Below, in pieces: positions 1-8,322 of a stretch of DNA of 64,000 nt (its first letter is position 1; the number at the start of each line of letters is the position of its first letter). Position numbers and translations under genes: made by a program. Under the pieces are notes generated by a model. That model made no database searches. It had not been told where the DNA came from and saw only the letters and a program-made list of their open reading frames with translations. The DNA comes from Asanoa ishikariensis (lineage in GTDB: Bacteria; Actinomycetota; Actinomycetes; Mycobacteriales; Micromonosporaceae): NCBI RefSeq assembly GCF_900107455.1, contig NZ_FNQB01000003.1, positions 868,001 to 932,000 of the forward strand, written 5' to 3'.

Positions 1-8
1 GGCCGCGC

Positions 9-62
9 GCGTTAACAAGGGTCCCTTCCTATGCGGAAAGCGTTAACAAGGGGCCCTTCCTT
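9..62. repeat. 54-bp dispersed repeat, copy 1
   Basis: The element consists of two direct copies of a roughly 22-bp unit, each joining GTTAAC to the palindrome AAGGG-N-CCCTT, separated by about 10 bp that include TATGCGGAAA. A second copy lies at 48467-48520 and matches at about 51 of 54 positions. Here it starts 7 bp beyond the stop codon of the minus-strand nitronate monooxygenase gene, the same position as copy 2 relative to its own minus-strand gene. It may act as a 3' end or terminator element; that role is inferred. Confidence 0.8.
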
Positions 63-69
63 GCACTGT

Positions 70-1092
70 TCAGGCTCCGGCCGCCAGGCGGGCCAGGATG
101 GTCCCGACCGGGTCGTCGGTGGCGTGGCGGAAGCCCGTGCCGGACCACAGGTGCACGCGTTCCGGGTCGCCGGCCGCGGCTGCCGCGCGGCGGATCGGGC
201 GGGTCAGGGTGTGCAGCGCCGGGTAGCCCGCCGGGGCCACGGCGCTGTAGCGGTCCGTGAAGTCGTTGCGCAGCCCGCGGGCCGGGCGGCCCGTGAACGC
301 CCGGGTGACCACGGTCGTCGTGCGGGCAGGGTCGGCCAGAGCGGCGCGGTGCGTGGCAGAGGTGCCGGCCTCCGCCGCACGCAGCAGGACTGTGCCGACC
401 GCGACCAGCGTCGCGCCGGCACCCAGGGCGGCGGCCACGTCGGCGGCGGTGCCCACACCGCCCGCCGCGATCACCGGCAGCGGCACGGCCGCGCGGATCT
501 CCGCGACCAGGGCCGGCAGCGGCACCACCGGCACCGGCAGGTCCGGTGTGAACGTGCCCGAGTGGCCCCCAGCGGCGGCGGCCTGGACGACCAGCACGTC
601 CAGGCCGGCCTCGGCGGCCGCCCGGGCCTCGGTCACCGAGGTCACCGTCTGGGCCAGCGCCGCACCGGTCGCCCGGAGCAGCGCCAGGTCGGCCGCCGGT
701 GGCAGGCCGAAGGTGAAGCTGACCAGCGGGACCGGCCACTGGCGGAGCACTTCCAGCTTGTCCCGCCAGGCGTCGTCGTCCTCCACCGGGTCGGGCGGCA
801 AACCCACCCCGAACCGCGCGGCCTCGGTTGCGAGCAGCGCGGCGTAGTCCCGGTAGGCGGCCGCGTCGACCGGCACCGTGTTGGGCGCGAACAGGTTGAC
901 CCCGAACGGCACCCCGGCGGCGGTGACCGTGGCGATCTCCTCCGCGAACGCCGTCGGCGGTTGGTATCCGCCGGCGAGGAAGCCCATCCCGCCCGCCCGG
1001 CCGGCGGCGACCACGAAGGCCGGTGTGCCGGGACCGCCGGCCATCGGTGCGGCGATGACCGGCAGCGCCAGGTCGGGCAGGACCGTCGTCAC
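70..1092 (-). CDS. nitronate monooxygenase (2-nitropropane dioxygenase family)
   Basis: This 340-residue protein is a flavin-dependent TIM-barrel enzyme of the NMO family, which oxidises alkyl nitronates such as propionate-3-nitronate and is probably cytosolic. The N-terminal strand reads LPVIAAPMAGG, the usual NMO opening, and the FMN phosphate-binding region is visible as AAAAGGHSGTF around residue 175, followed by VIAAGGVGTAADVAAALGAG. Length fits the family. The GTG start overlaps the TGA of the upstream M1 peptidase gene by 4 nt (GTGA), so the two are probably translationally coupled, although no functional link between them is known. A dispersed 54-bp repeat follows the stop codon. Confidence 0.9.
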   Translation of the reverse strand: MTTVLPDLALPVIAAPMAGGPGTPAFVVAAGRAGGMGFLAGGYQPPTAFAEEIATVTAAGVPFGVNLFAPNTVPVDAAAYRDYAALLATEAARFGVGLPPDPVEDDDAWRDKLEVLRQWPVPLVSFTFGLPPAADLALLRATGAALAQTVTSVTEARAAAEAGLDVLVVQAAAAGGHSGTFTPDLPVPVVPLPALVAEIRAAVPLPVIAAGGVGTAADVAAALGAGATLVAVGTVLLRAAEAGTSATHRAALADPARTTTVVTRAFTGRPARGLRNDFTDRYSAVAPAGYPALHTLTRPIRRAAAAAGDPERVHLWSGTGFRHATDDPVGTILARLAAGA

Positions 1093-2486
1093 CAGGCGGT
1101 CGGCTTCGACGGCTGGTAGAGCCAGGTCTGGAAGAACGCGTCGAGCTGCTGGTGGCCGCGCTTCTCGGCCAGCCGGATGAAGTCGGCGGTGGTGACGTTG
1201 CCGTCGCGGTTGTGTGCGTACCAGTCGCGGAGCAGGGCGAAGAACGCCTTGTCACCGATCTTCACGCGCAGTGCCTGGAGTGTCATCGCACCTCGATCGT
1301 AGACCGGGGAGCTGAACATGACGGCCGGTCCGCCGACGTTGGCCGGTGGGCGGGTCCAGAACGAGCTCGTCGCCGGGCGGGCGAAGGAGGCGTCGAACGA
1401 CTGCTGCGCGGTGTCGCCGCCGTGCCGCTCGTCGTAGATCCACTCGGAGAAGGCCGCGAAGCCCTCGTTGAGCCAGATGTCCTGCCACACCGTCAGGGTC
1501 ACGCTGTTGCCGAACCACTGGTGGGCGATCTCGTGCACCACGGTGCCCGCGCCCGGCGTCTCGTCGTACTGCGACTTGGTCTGCGACTCGAGTGCGTAGC
1601 CGACCTCGGGCGCGTGGTCGACGATGCCGCCGCCGCTGCTGAACGGGTACGGCCCGTACAGCTTCGAGAAGAACGTGATGACCTCGGCCTCGGCGGCGAG
1701 CCGGTCGAACGCGCCCTTGGGCACCTCGACGGGGTCGACCGCGTGGTAGAGCGGGATCCGGCCGACCTTGCTGACGCGTAGCTCGAACACGCCGTTGGTG
1801 GCGGTGGCCAGGTACGTCGCCATCGGCGAGTCCTCGCGCCAGCGCCAGGTGGTCTTGCCCTTGTGGTCGTGCTTGCCGACCAGCCGCCCGTTGCCGATCG
1901 CGGTGATCCCCTTGGGCACGGTGATCGCGAAGTCGAACGTCGCCTTGTCACGTGGGTTGTCGTTGGCCGGGTACCAGCCCGGCGAGCCCTGCGGCTCGTT
2001 GACCACGAACGCGCCGTCCGGGGTGGGCACCCAGCCCTCGCTGCTGCCGTCCGGGTCGATCACCTCGGTCGGCTCGCCGGCGTAGTCGACCCGCACGGTG
2101 AACGTACGCCCGGCGCGCAGCATCCGCTTCGGGGTGACGACCAGCTCCTGGCCGTCGCGGCTGAACTGGGCCTTCGCGCCGTCGACGCGCAGCGAGCTGA
2201 TCGTGAAGCCGCGCAGGTCGAGGTCGAACCGGGTGAGGTTCTGGGTGGCCCGCGCGGTGATCACGGCAGTGCCGTCGAGGTGGTTGCCGGCGCGCGTGTA
2301 GTCGAGGTCGAGGGAGTAGTGCCGCACGTCGTAGCCGCCGTTGCCGGCCAGGGGGAAGTAGGAGTCACCGAGGCCGGGCGAGCCGACGGTCGAGCCACCC
2401 CCGGCGAGGGCCGGTGTGGCGACCGCGAGGGCGGTCAACGCGGCGACGGCACCGGTGACGGCGCGTCGAAACAGGACAGACGGCAC
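1089..2486 (-). CDS. secreted M1-family metallopeptidase
   Basis: The 465-residue product has an export signal (VLFRRAVTGAVAALTALAVA then ATPALA-GGG) and the M1 zinc site HEIAH near residues 314-318, followed after exactly 18 residues by the third ligand Glu in LNEGFAAFSEW. The classical GAMEN exopeptidase motif is replaced by a VGYALES-type sequence, as in the short actinobacterial M1 proteins that lack the C-terminal helical domain. I chose GTG at 2486 because AGGAGG lies 6 nt before it; an in-frame ATG at 2501 actually overlaps that ribosome binding site. It is expected to cleave peptides outside the cell. It is followed directly by the nitronate monooxygenase gene. Confidence 0.88.
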   Translation of the reverse strand: MPSVLFRRAVTGAVAALTALAVATPALAGGGSTVGSPGLGDSYFPLAGNGGYDVRHYSLDLDYTRAGNHLDGTAVITARATQNLTRFDLDLRGFTISSLRVDGAKAQFSRDGQELVVTPKRMLRAGRTFTVRVDYAGEPTEVIDPDGSSEGWVPTPDGAFVVNEPQGSPGWYPANDNPRDKATFDFAITVPKGITAIGNGRLVGKHDHKGKTTWRWREDSPMATYLATATNGVFELRVSKVGRIPLYHAVDPVEVPKGAFDRLAAEAEVITFFSKLYGPYPFSSGGGIVDHAPEVGYALESQTKSQYDETPGAGTVVHEIAHQWFGNSVTLTVWQDIWLNEGFAAFSEWIYDERHGGDTAQQSFDASFARPATSSFWTRPPANVGGPAVMFSSPVYDRGAMTLQALRVKIGDKAFFALLRDWYAHNRDGNVTTADFIRLAEKRGHQQLDAFFQTWLYQPSKPTAW

Positions 2487-2563
2487 GGCGGTCCTCCTCA
2501 TCGAGTGATCGGGTGCGGCACCGCCGATCCTCGCACCGGCCACAGGAGAACGTCCAGCAACGA

Positions 2564-4972
2564 TCATCCCGTCGGATCGGCCGGCCAGGCATGCTTTGGG
2601 TACCGCCCGCGCAGCTCGGCCCGGACCTGCGGGTAGCCGGTGCGCCAGAACGAGGCGAGGTCGCGGGTCACCGCCACCGGTCGGCCGGCGGGCGAGAGCA
2701 GGTGCAGCAGCACGGGTACGCGGCCCTCGGCGACGGTCGGCGTGTCCCGCCAGCCGAACGCCTCCTGCACCTTGAGCGCGACCACCGGCGCCTCCGGGTC
2801 GGTGTAGTCCACCCGCAGCCGCCGCTCCCCCGGCCCGGCGACCCGCTCGGGCGCGACCGCCTCCAGCCGGCCGGCGATCTGCCAGGGCAGCAACCGGCGC
2901 AGGGCGGAGGCGACGTCGACCCGGGCGAGGTCGGCGCGGCGGCGCGCCCGGGCCAGCTCCGGGCCGAGCCAGCCGGCGGCGTTCTCGAGCAGGGCGGCGT
3001 CGCTCACGTCGGGCCACGGATCGCCGAGCGCGTGCCGCGCGAAGGCCAGCCGCTGCCGCAGCGCGACCGCCGCCTTCTCCCAGCGCAGCAGGCTCAGCCC
3101 CTCTTTCGCCAGACCGTCGCGGAGCGCGGCGGCGACCAGCTCGGCCGACGGTGTCGACAGTGGACGTCCGACGAGTGGGACGGCGCCGAGCCGCTCGACC
3201 CGGCGGGCCACCACGTCGCCACCGGACCAGGCGACCTCGTCCTGCGTGGCGAGCAGCGCCGCGCCGGCCTCCCGCGCGGTCGCCTCGTCGATGACCACCG
3301 CCGAGCGGATCCGGGCGGAGGCGCGGCCCGGCGGACGATCCGCGGCGGCGACGGCCAGCCAGTCGGAGCCGGACAGCGGCGACCCCGGCGTCAGGTCCGC
3401 CGCGGTCCCGCCGCTCATCAGGTACGCGGACGCGCCGGCGCCACGGGCCTTGGCCAGCCGCTCCGGGTACGCGAGCCCGACCAGCAGCCCGGCGGCGAGG
3501 TCGTCCGACAGCCGAGGGCCGCGGCCGGCGCGCACCGTGCCGAGGTCGGCGCGCAGGCGGCGTACCCCCTGCTGATAGGCCGTGTCGCCACGGACTCGGC
3601 GCCAGCCCGCGACCAGGTCCTCGGTGGCGCTCTCGCGGTCGAGCAGGGCGACCACCTCGGCGGCCCGGTCGGCGCCGACCACGGGGGCACCGTCGAGCAG
3701 CGCGCGGGCCAGCCGGGGGTGGGTGCCGACCCCGGCGATCCGCCGGCCGCGGTCGGTGACCCGGCCGGCGTCGTCGAGCGCGCCGAGCGCCCGCAGCGTC
3801 TCGGTCGCGACCGTCATCGGCCCGGCCGGAGGTTGGTCGGGCAGCGCCAGCCCCTGCCCGCCCGGCGCACCCCAGACCGCCAGGTCCAGCGCGAAACCGG
3901 TGAGGTCGGCGGCCGCGATCTCGGGCTCCGGGAAGGCCGGCAGCCGGTCGTGTGCCGCCTGGGACCAGCAGCGGTAGACGGTGCCCGGCGCCTCACGCCC
4001 CGCGCGGCCGGCCCGCTGTTCGGCGACGGCCTTCGAGACCGGGACGGTGACGAGCGCGCCCAGTCCGCGGGCGTGGTCGGTGCGGGGCACCCGGGCGAGT
4101 CCGGCGTCGACGACCACGCGTACACCTGGGACGGTCAGGCTGCTCTCCGCGACCGCCGTCGCCAGCACGACCCGGCGCTGCGCGGACGGGCGGAGCACGG
4201 CGTCCTGCTCGGCGGCGTCCTGACGGCCGAGCAGCGTACGCACGGGCAGGTCACGCAGCCGCTCGCCGACGGAGGCGATCTCGCCGGCACCCGGCAGGAA
4301 CACCAGGATGTCGCCGTCCCGCTCGGCGAACGCCCGGCGGACGGTGGCGGCGACATGGTCGAGCAGCCGCGGGTCGACCCGCAGCCCGCGCGGCGGATCC
4401 ACTTTGGATGGTGGCGTCCAGACCGCGTCGACGGGGTGCAGCGCGTCGTCCGCGGTGACGGTCGGCCCGAGCAGTTCGGCCAGCCGGGCCGTGTCGGCGG
4501 TCGCCGAGGTGGCCAGCAGGCGCAGGTCGGGTCGCAGGTTGGCGCGCACGTCGACGCAGAAGGCGAGCGCGAGGTCGGAGTCGAGGTGCCGCTCGTGGCA
4601 CTCGTCGAGGATGACGGTGTCGACGCCGTCCAGGCCCGGGTCGTGCTGGAGCCGCCGGACCAGCAGGCCCGTGGTGACGACCTCGACGCGGGTGTCGGGG
4701 CCGGTCCGGCGCTCGCCGCGCACGGCGTACCCGACCCGCTCGCCGACCCGTTCCCCGAGCAGGGAGGCCATCCGCCGAGCGGCGGCCCGGGTGGCCAGGC
4801 GCCGCGGCTCGGCGATCAGCACCCGGCCGTGGTCCGCGAGGTCGAGCGGCACGAGGGTGGTCTTGCCGGTGCCCGGCGGTGCGACCAGCACGGCACTGCC
4901 GTGCCCGTCCAGCGCCTCCCGCACCCGCGGCAGAACGCGGCGGATCGGCAGGTCGGGCTCAGGAGGCAGCAC
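2564..4972 (-). CDS. ATP-dependent RNA helicase HrpB
   Basis: This 802-residue DEAH-box helicase matches HrpB in length and domain order: Walker A APPGTGKTT at residues 31-39, motif II DECH at 123-126, SATADTARLAELLG (motif III), VLATAVAESSLTVPGVRVVVD (motif V region) and QRAGRAGREAPG (motif VI), then the HA2-like and C-terminal HrpB domains ending in a conserved ELRGRYPKHAWPADP tail. The start is GTG with no clear ribosome binding site. The enzyme is a cytosolic helicase of poorly defined physiological role. It stands alone between the M1 gene and a small acidic protein gene. Confidence 0.93.
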   Translation of the reverse strand: MLPPEPDLPIRRVLPRVREALDGHGSAVLVAPPGTGKTTLVPLDLADHGRVLIAEPRRLATRAAARRMASLLGERVGERVGYAVRGERRTGPDTRVEVVTTGLLVRRLQHDPGLDGVDTVILDECHERHLDSDLALAFCVDVRANLRPDLRLLATSATADTARLAELLGPTVTADDALHPVDAVWTPPSKVDPPRGLRVDPRLLDHVAATVRRAFAERDGDILVFLPGAGEIASVGERLRDLPVRTLLGRQDAAEQDAVLRPSAQRRVVLATAVAESSLTVPGVRVVVDAGLARVPRTDHARGLGALVTVPVSKAVAEQRAGRAGREAPGTVYRCWSQAAHDRLPAFPEPEIAAADLTGFALDLAVWGAPGGQGLALPDQPPAGPMTVATETLRALGALDDAGRVTDRGRRIAGVGTHPRLARALLDGAPVVGADRAAEVVALLDRESATEDLVAGWRRVRGDTAYQQGVRRLRADLGTVRAGRGPRLSDDLAAGLLVGLAYPERLAKARGAGASAYLMSGGTAADLTPGSPLSGSDWLAVAAADRPPGRASARIRSAVVIDEATAREAGAALLATQDEVAWSGGDVVARRVERLGAVPLVGRPLSTPSAELVAAALRDGLAKEGLSLLRWEKAAVALRQRLAFARHALGDPWPDVSDAALLENAAGWLGPELARARRRADLARVDVASALRRLLPWQIAGRLEAVAPERVAGPGERRLRVDYTDPEAPVVALKVQEAFGWRDTPTVAEGRVPVLLHLLSPAGRPVAVTRDLASFWRTGYPQVRAELRGRYPKHAWPADPTG

Positions 4973-5013
4973 GGCACCATCTTGTCCGGTGCCCGACCAT
5001 GGCCGGCGACCGA

Positions 5014-5184
5014 CTAGGGCTTGGCGTCCTCCGGCGTCGCCGGCGGCTGCACCGCGAACGGGTCACGAAGCTGGCGCATCGCCTCGGCCCCGGCCTCGGC
5101 AACCTGGCCGGCGTCCTCGACGGACTCGGCGGCGGGGCCGTCCGCTGCCCGGAACAAACTCGCGTGGTCGTGATTCGTTGTCAT
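5014..5184 (-). CDS. small acidic hypothetical protein (56 aa)
   Basis: I do not recognise this 56-residue protein. It starts MTTNHDHASLF, has an Ala/Glu-rich helical-looking middle (ESVEDAGQVAEAGAEAMRQL) and ends in a proline-rich tail. The ATG is preceded by AGGA at a spacing of about 8 nt, which is why I prefer it to longer upstream readings. There are no membrane segments or cysteines. It lies 41 bp upstream of hrpB on the same strand, so it may share a transcript with it. Its reading frame has normal codon bias (high third-position GC), which supports real coding. Confidence 0.6.
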   Translation of the reverse strand: MTTNHDHASLFRAADGPAAESVEDAGQVAEAGAEAMRQLRDPFAVQPPATPEDAKP

Positions 5185-5496
5185 CAAAGGTCCTCGTTGC
5201 GTGGTTTCGCTGGAGTTCGACCCACCGGCGTGCGATCGCCGTGCATGTGCTGGTGGCGCCGGGTGGCTTGGCCGTGGTCGTCGCGCTGCTACTGACAGCG
5301 TCGTCGCGGTGCGAGGTGGCGGGAGCTCTCCCCTGCGCACCATCTTCGTCGGCCGACCGTACTCATTGTGACAGACGATGAGCGAACGGGTGGGCCGGCA
5401 CGGCGATCAGGGCTTTATCCAGGCCAAACAGGAGATGCGCACCGATGGTAGCGTTTCGCGCACTTAGGGTCCCGCAGCGCGCGAAAGGGTGCCGCG
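5185..5496. other. 312-bp intergenic region between divergent genes
   Basis: No open frame with coding character or homology is visible here. The region must carry the divergent promoters of the small acidic protein gene (minus) and the NACHT gene (plus). A TAGCGT box at 5449-5454 is a possible -10 element for the plus strand, but no good -35 accompanies it. An inverted repeat at 5454-5486 is annotated separately. Confidence 0.5.
5454..5486 (+). promoter_or_regulatory. inverted repeat in the NACHT gene leader
   Basis: TTTCGCGC (5454-5461) and GCGCGAAA (5479-5486) form an 8-bp perfect inverted repeat with a 17-nt loop. The right arm runs directly into the AAGGG ribosome binding site of the NACHT gene (ATG at 5497, spacing 7 nt). 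It could be an operator or a leader hairpin that limits translation. Both readings are inference. Confidence 0.4.
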
Positions 5497-8322
5497 ATGA
5501 GCACTGGGCTCGAGGCCACGCTCGCCCGCACGGCCGGGCGGGTCGTCAGTTCGCTGGTCCACGGCGCCCGCGCTGAGGTGCGCGTCCGCCGGCTGCGTGA
5601 CTGCGCCCGTCCGCTCATCGCCCAGGAGACCGCCACCGGCCTGCTGGACGAACTGTCCTCCGGCGAGGCCGCCGCCGTGGCCGGCTACCTCGCCTCTCCG
5701 GACTTCGAGCAGGTCGCCCTCCAGGTGGTGATCGCCCGGATGCCCGGTCGCGCCAGTGTCCGGGAGGAGCACCTGTCGGCCGCTCGCGAGCAGATCCGGC
5801 ACGGACTGCGCCTGGCCGCCGCCGTGCCCGGCGAACGCCTGCTCGGCCTGACCGACGTGGTGCTCGACGCCCTGCTGGCCGCCGCCGGCCCGCACGTGAC
5901 CGCAGGGACCGCGCCGCCCGAAGTGTTGGTCGCCGAAGGCCACGTCGCCGCCGCGGGGGCGCGCAACGGTGTGCTCCTCGGCCGGTTGACCGGGCTGGGT
6001 CGCACGCACGCCGAAGTGGCACGGCTCAGGTCGCAGGTCGCCCACCTGCACGCCGACATGCGGATGCCGCACAACGGCAAGGTGCGCAGCGTGTCGTGGG
6101 ACCGGCTCCACGTCGCTCCGGCGTTGCACCTCGACTCGCGTGAGGCGGCCACGGTCGGGTTCGACGAGCTGACCGAACCCGGGCAGCGCCATGTGATTCT
6201 CGGCGATCCAGGAGCGGGCAAGTCGACGCTCGCCGCGAAGCTGGCGTACGACCTCGCCGCCGACAACGACGGCACGGTCGTGCCGCTGCTCGTCGTGCTC
6301 CGTCACTTCTCGGCCGCACTGCAGGCCGGCGAACGGACGCTGGCCGAGCACCTGATCGCGGTGGGCAAGGACCCGTACAACATCGTCCTCACCCCCGACA
6401 TGGTCGACTACCTGCTGATGAACGGCCGCGCGGTGGTCATCCTGGACGGCCTGGACGAGCTCACCGACGTCGCCCTTCGGCGGCGCGTGAGCGACCTGGT
6501 CAAGGGCTTCGCGCTGCTCCACCCGCTGGTCCCGGTCGTCGTGACCTCGCGGCGGGTCGGCTACGCGGAGGCCGGTCTCGATCCCGAACTGTTCCGCACC
6601 TGTGCGCTCGCGCCGTTCGACACCGAGCGGGTCGCGGCCTATGTGCGGCGGTGGTTCCAGCTCGACGACGGTTCCGCACCCGCCGAACGGGACCGGTTGG
6701 CGACCGCCTTCCTGACCGAGAGCGAGTCGATCGAGGATCTGCGCAGCAGCCCGCTCCTGCTCAGCGTGCTGTGCGCGATGTACGCCGCGGACCACTTCAT
6801 CCCGCGCAACCGGGGCCAGGTCTACGAGCGATGCGCGTTGATGGTCTTCGAGCAATGGGACCAGCTCCGCGGCATCTCACGCGCGCTCGGGTTCGAGGGC
6901 CGCGTCCGATCGGCCGTCCAGGAGTTGGCCTGGACGCTGCTCACCGAGCACCCCTCTCCGGAACAGCCCCGCCACCGGATCAAGCGGATCCTCGAACAGC
7001 ACCTGATCGGCAAAGGCTTCGACGAGGACCAGGCGGCAGCCGTGGCCGTGGAGTTCCTCGACTACTGCTCCGGCCGCGCCTGGATCCTGGCTGAGATCGG
7101 CTCGACCAGCACCGAACCGATCTTCGGCTTCGCGCATCGGACCTTCCTCGAATACTTCGCGGCCGAACACCTGGTCCGCCGGTCGGGCACGCCGGAGCAG
7201 GTGTGGGAGCGACTGGCCCCGCAGGTGCGCGCCAACCAGTGGGAGGTGGTCGCGCAGCTCGCGCTGCAACTGATCGACCGGAACGTGGACGACGGCGGTG
7301 ACGCGTTGCTCCGCCTCGCACTGCACGACGCCCAGCGGGCCTCGGAGAGCGAGCGGGCCGCTCTCATCGCCTTCTGCGCACGTTCGCTGGGCGATGTCTG
7401 TGTGTCTCCGGAGGTGGTGCGGCGGATCGTCGAGGCGGCGGTGGACTGGGCGTGCGCCCTGGGCGAGGCGGACCGCTTTCAGGCGATGCCACTCTCGGAC
7501 TGGTTCGCCGTACTCACTGCCGCGGACGGCCCGCTCTACGCCGTCCTGTACCGGAGCCTGCCTGGGAACCTGCCATTCGTCCGCCGCTCGCTCGCCGAAG
7601 CGTTCGGGGTGCGGCTGGATGGGGGCGACGACATCGCGGCCTTCCTGGTCTCGAACCTCAGCCGATGCCTCCTGACCGAGGACGAGACACGTCGGGCGCT
7701 CTGGTCCGGACTCCAGCACGAACTGGAGGAGCGGCACAGGCCCGCGTACGACCGGTGGCGGCGACGCCGGCCGTGGGCGTGGCTCCGCGACGACGACGCT
7801 GCGGCCGCCGTGCTTGCGGGGCATGGTGTCCTGCCTTTCTATGTCGCTGACCTGGCGCTCTCGGGATCGGGCTACCCCTGGGTCGTCGCACTGCTCGTCA
7901 ACAACCTCGCGGTCCCGGCCGACGATCCGCGCCCCTTGACGGAGGCCGCCCATCTCTTGCGCGACCAGTTGCTGCGCCAGCCGACGCCGTGGCTGCCGTG
8001 GATCGAACCCAACTACTCCTTCACCGTCGAACGCATCGACCAGGAACCGATGCCAACCGCCGGCGAGGATCTCGCCACCCGGCTGGTGCTGTTCCTGCCC
8101 TACGTCGAGTACGGGATCGTCTGGTTGACGTCCCAGACCTCTCTCGTCGATCTACTGGCGCGTAGCCGCGACGGCGAAGCGTTTGCGCGTCAGGGGCTCG
8201 AGCGTGAGCTGACCGAACGCGCGATCCCGCGGCACGTCTCCACGTTCCTCATGCGGTGGGCGGACCGGAAAGTGGACCTCGTGGGTGGGCCAAGCGGTGA
8301 GGTTCTACGCTCGGCGCGGTGA
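5497..8322 (+). CDS. NACHT-domain STAND NTPase (bacterial NLR-like)
   Basis: The 941-residue protein has a helical N-terminal region (about 1-220), a NACHT ATPase with Walker A GDPGAGKST near 236-244, Walker B VVILDGLDEL near 312-321 and a sensor region PVVVTSRRVGYAEAGL, followed by the NACHT-associated helical part (FAHRTFLEYFAAEHLV near 545) and a long C-terminal segment of about 370 residues without recognisable LRR or TPR repeats. This architecture resembles actinobacterial NACHT proteins with N-terminal helical domains, a group that includes antiphage bNACHT proteins. No nuclease, TIR or protease effector is visible in the chain. The stop codon overlaps the start of the downstream MpaB-like gene (GTGA), which makes that protein a candidate partner or effector. 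Confidence 0.85.
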   Translation: MSTGLEATLARTAGRVVSSLVHGARAEVRVRRLRDCARPLIAQETATGLLDELSSGEAAAVAGYLASPDFEQVALQVVIARMPGRASVREEHLSAAREQIRHGLRLAAAVPGERLLGLTDVVLDALLAAAGPHVTAGTAPPEVLVAEGHVAAAGARNGVLLGRLTGLGRTHAEVARLRSQVAHLHADMRMPHNGKVRSVSWDRLHVAPALHLDSREAATVGFDELTEPGQRHVILGDPGAGKSTLAAKLAYDLAADNDGTVVPLLVVLRHFSAALQAGERTLAEHLIAVGKDPYNIVLTPDMVDYLLMNGRAVVILDGLDELTDVALRRRVSDLVKGFALLHPLVPVVVTSRRVGYAEAGLDPELFRTCALAPFDTERVAAYVRRWFQLDDGSAPAERDRLATAFLTESESIEDLRSSPLLLSVLCAMYAADHFIPRNRGQVYERCALMVFEQWDQLRGISRALGFEGRVRSAVQELAWTLLTEHPSPEQPRHRIKRILEQHLIGKGFDEDQAAAVAVEFLDYCSGRAWILAEIGSTSTEPIFGFAHRTFLEYFAAEHLVRRSGTPEQVWERLAPQVRANQWEVVAQLALQLIDRNVDDGGDALLRLALHDAQRASESERAALIAFCARSLGDVCVSPEVVRRIVEAAVDWACALGEADRFQAMPLSDWFAVLTAADGPLYAVLYRSLPGNLPFVRRSLAEAFGVRLDGGDDIAAFLVSNLSRCLLTEDETRRALWSGLQHELEERHRPAYDRWRRRRPWAWLRDDDAAAAVLAGHGVLPFYVADLALSGSGYPWVVALLVNNLAVPADDPRPLTEAAHLLRDQLLRQPTPWLPWIEPNYSFTVERIDQEPMPTAGEDLATRLVLFLPYVEYGIVWLTSQTSLVDLLARSRDGEAFARQGLERELTERAIPRHVSTFLMRWADRKVDLVGGPSGEVLRSAR

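Noticed and set aside
2502-3017. N-terminal extension of the M1 peptidase
   Set aside because: The extra residues are an Arg/Ala/Gly-rich shadow of hrpB and would place the signal peptide internally.
5464-6855. Long minus-strand open frames opposite the NACHT gene
   Set aside because: High-GC antisense shadows, rich in Arg, Gln and His, without family features.
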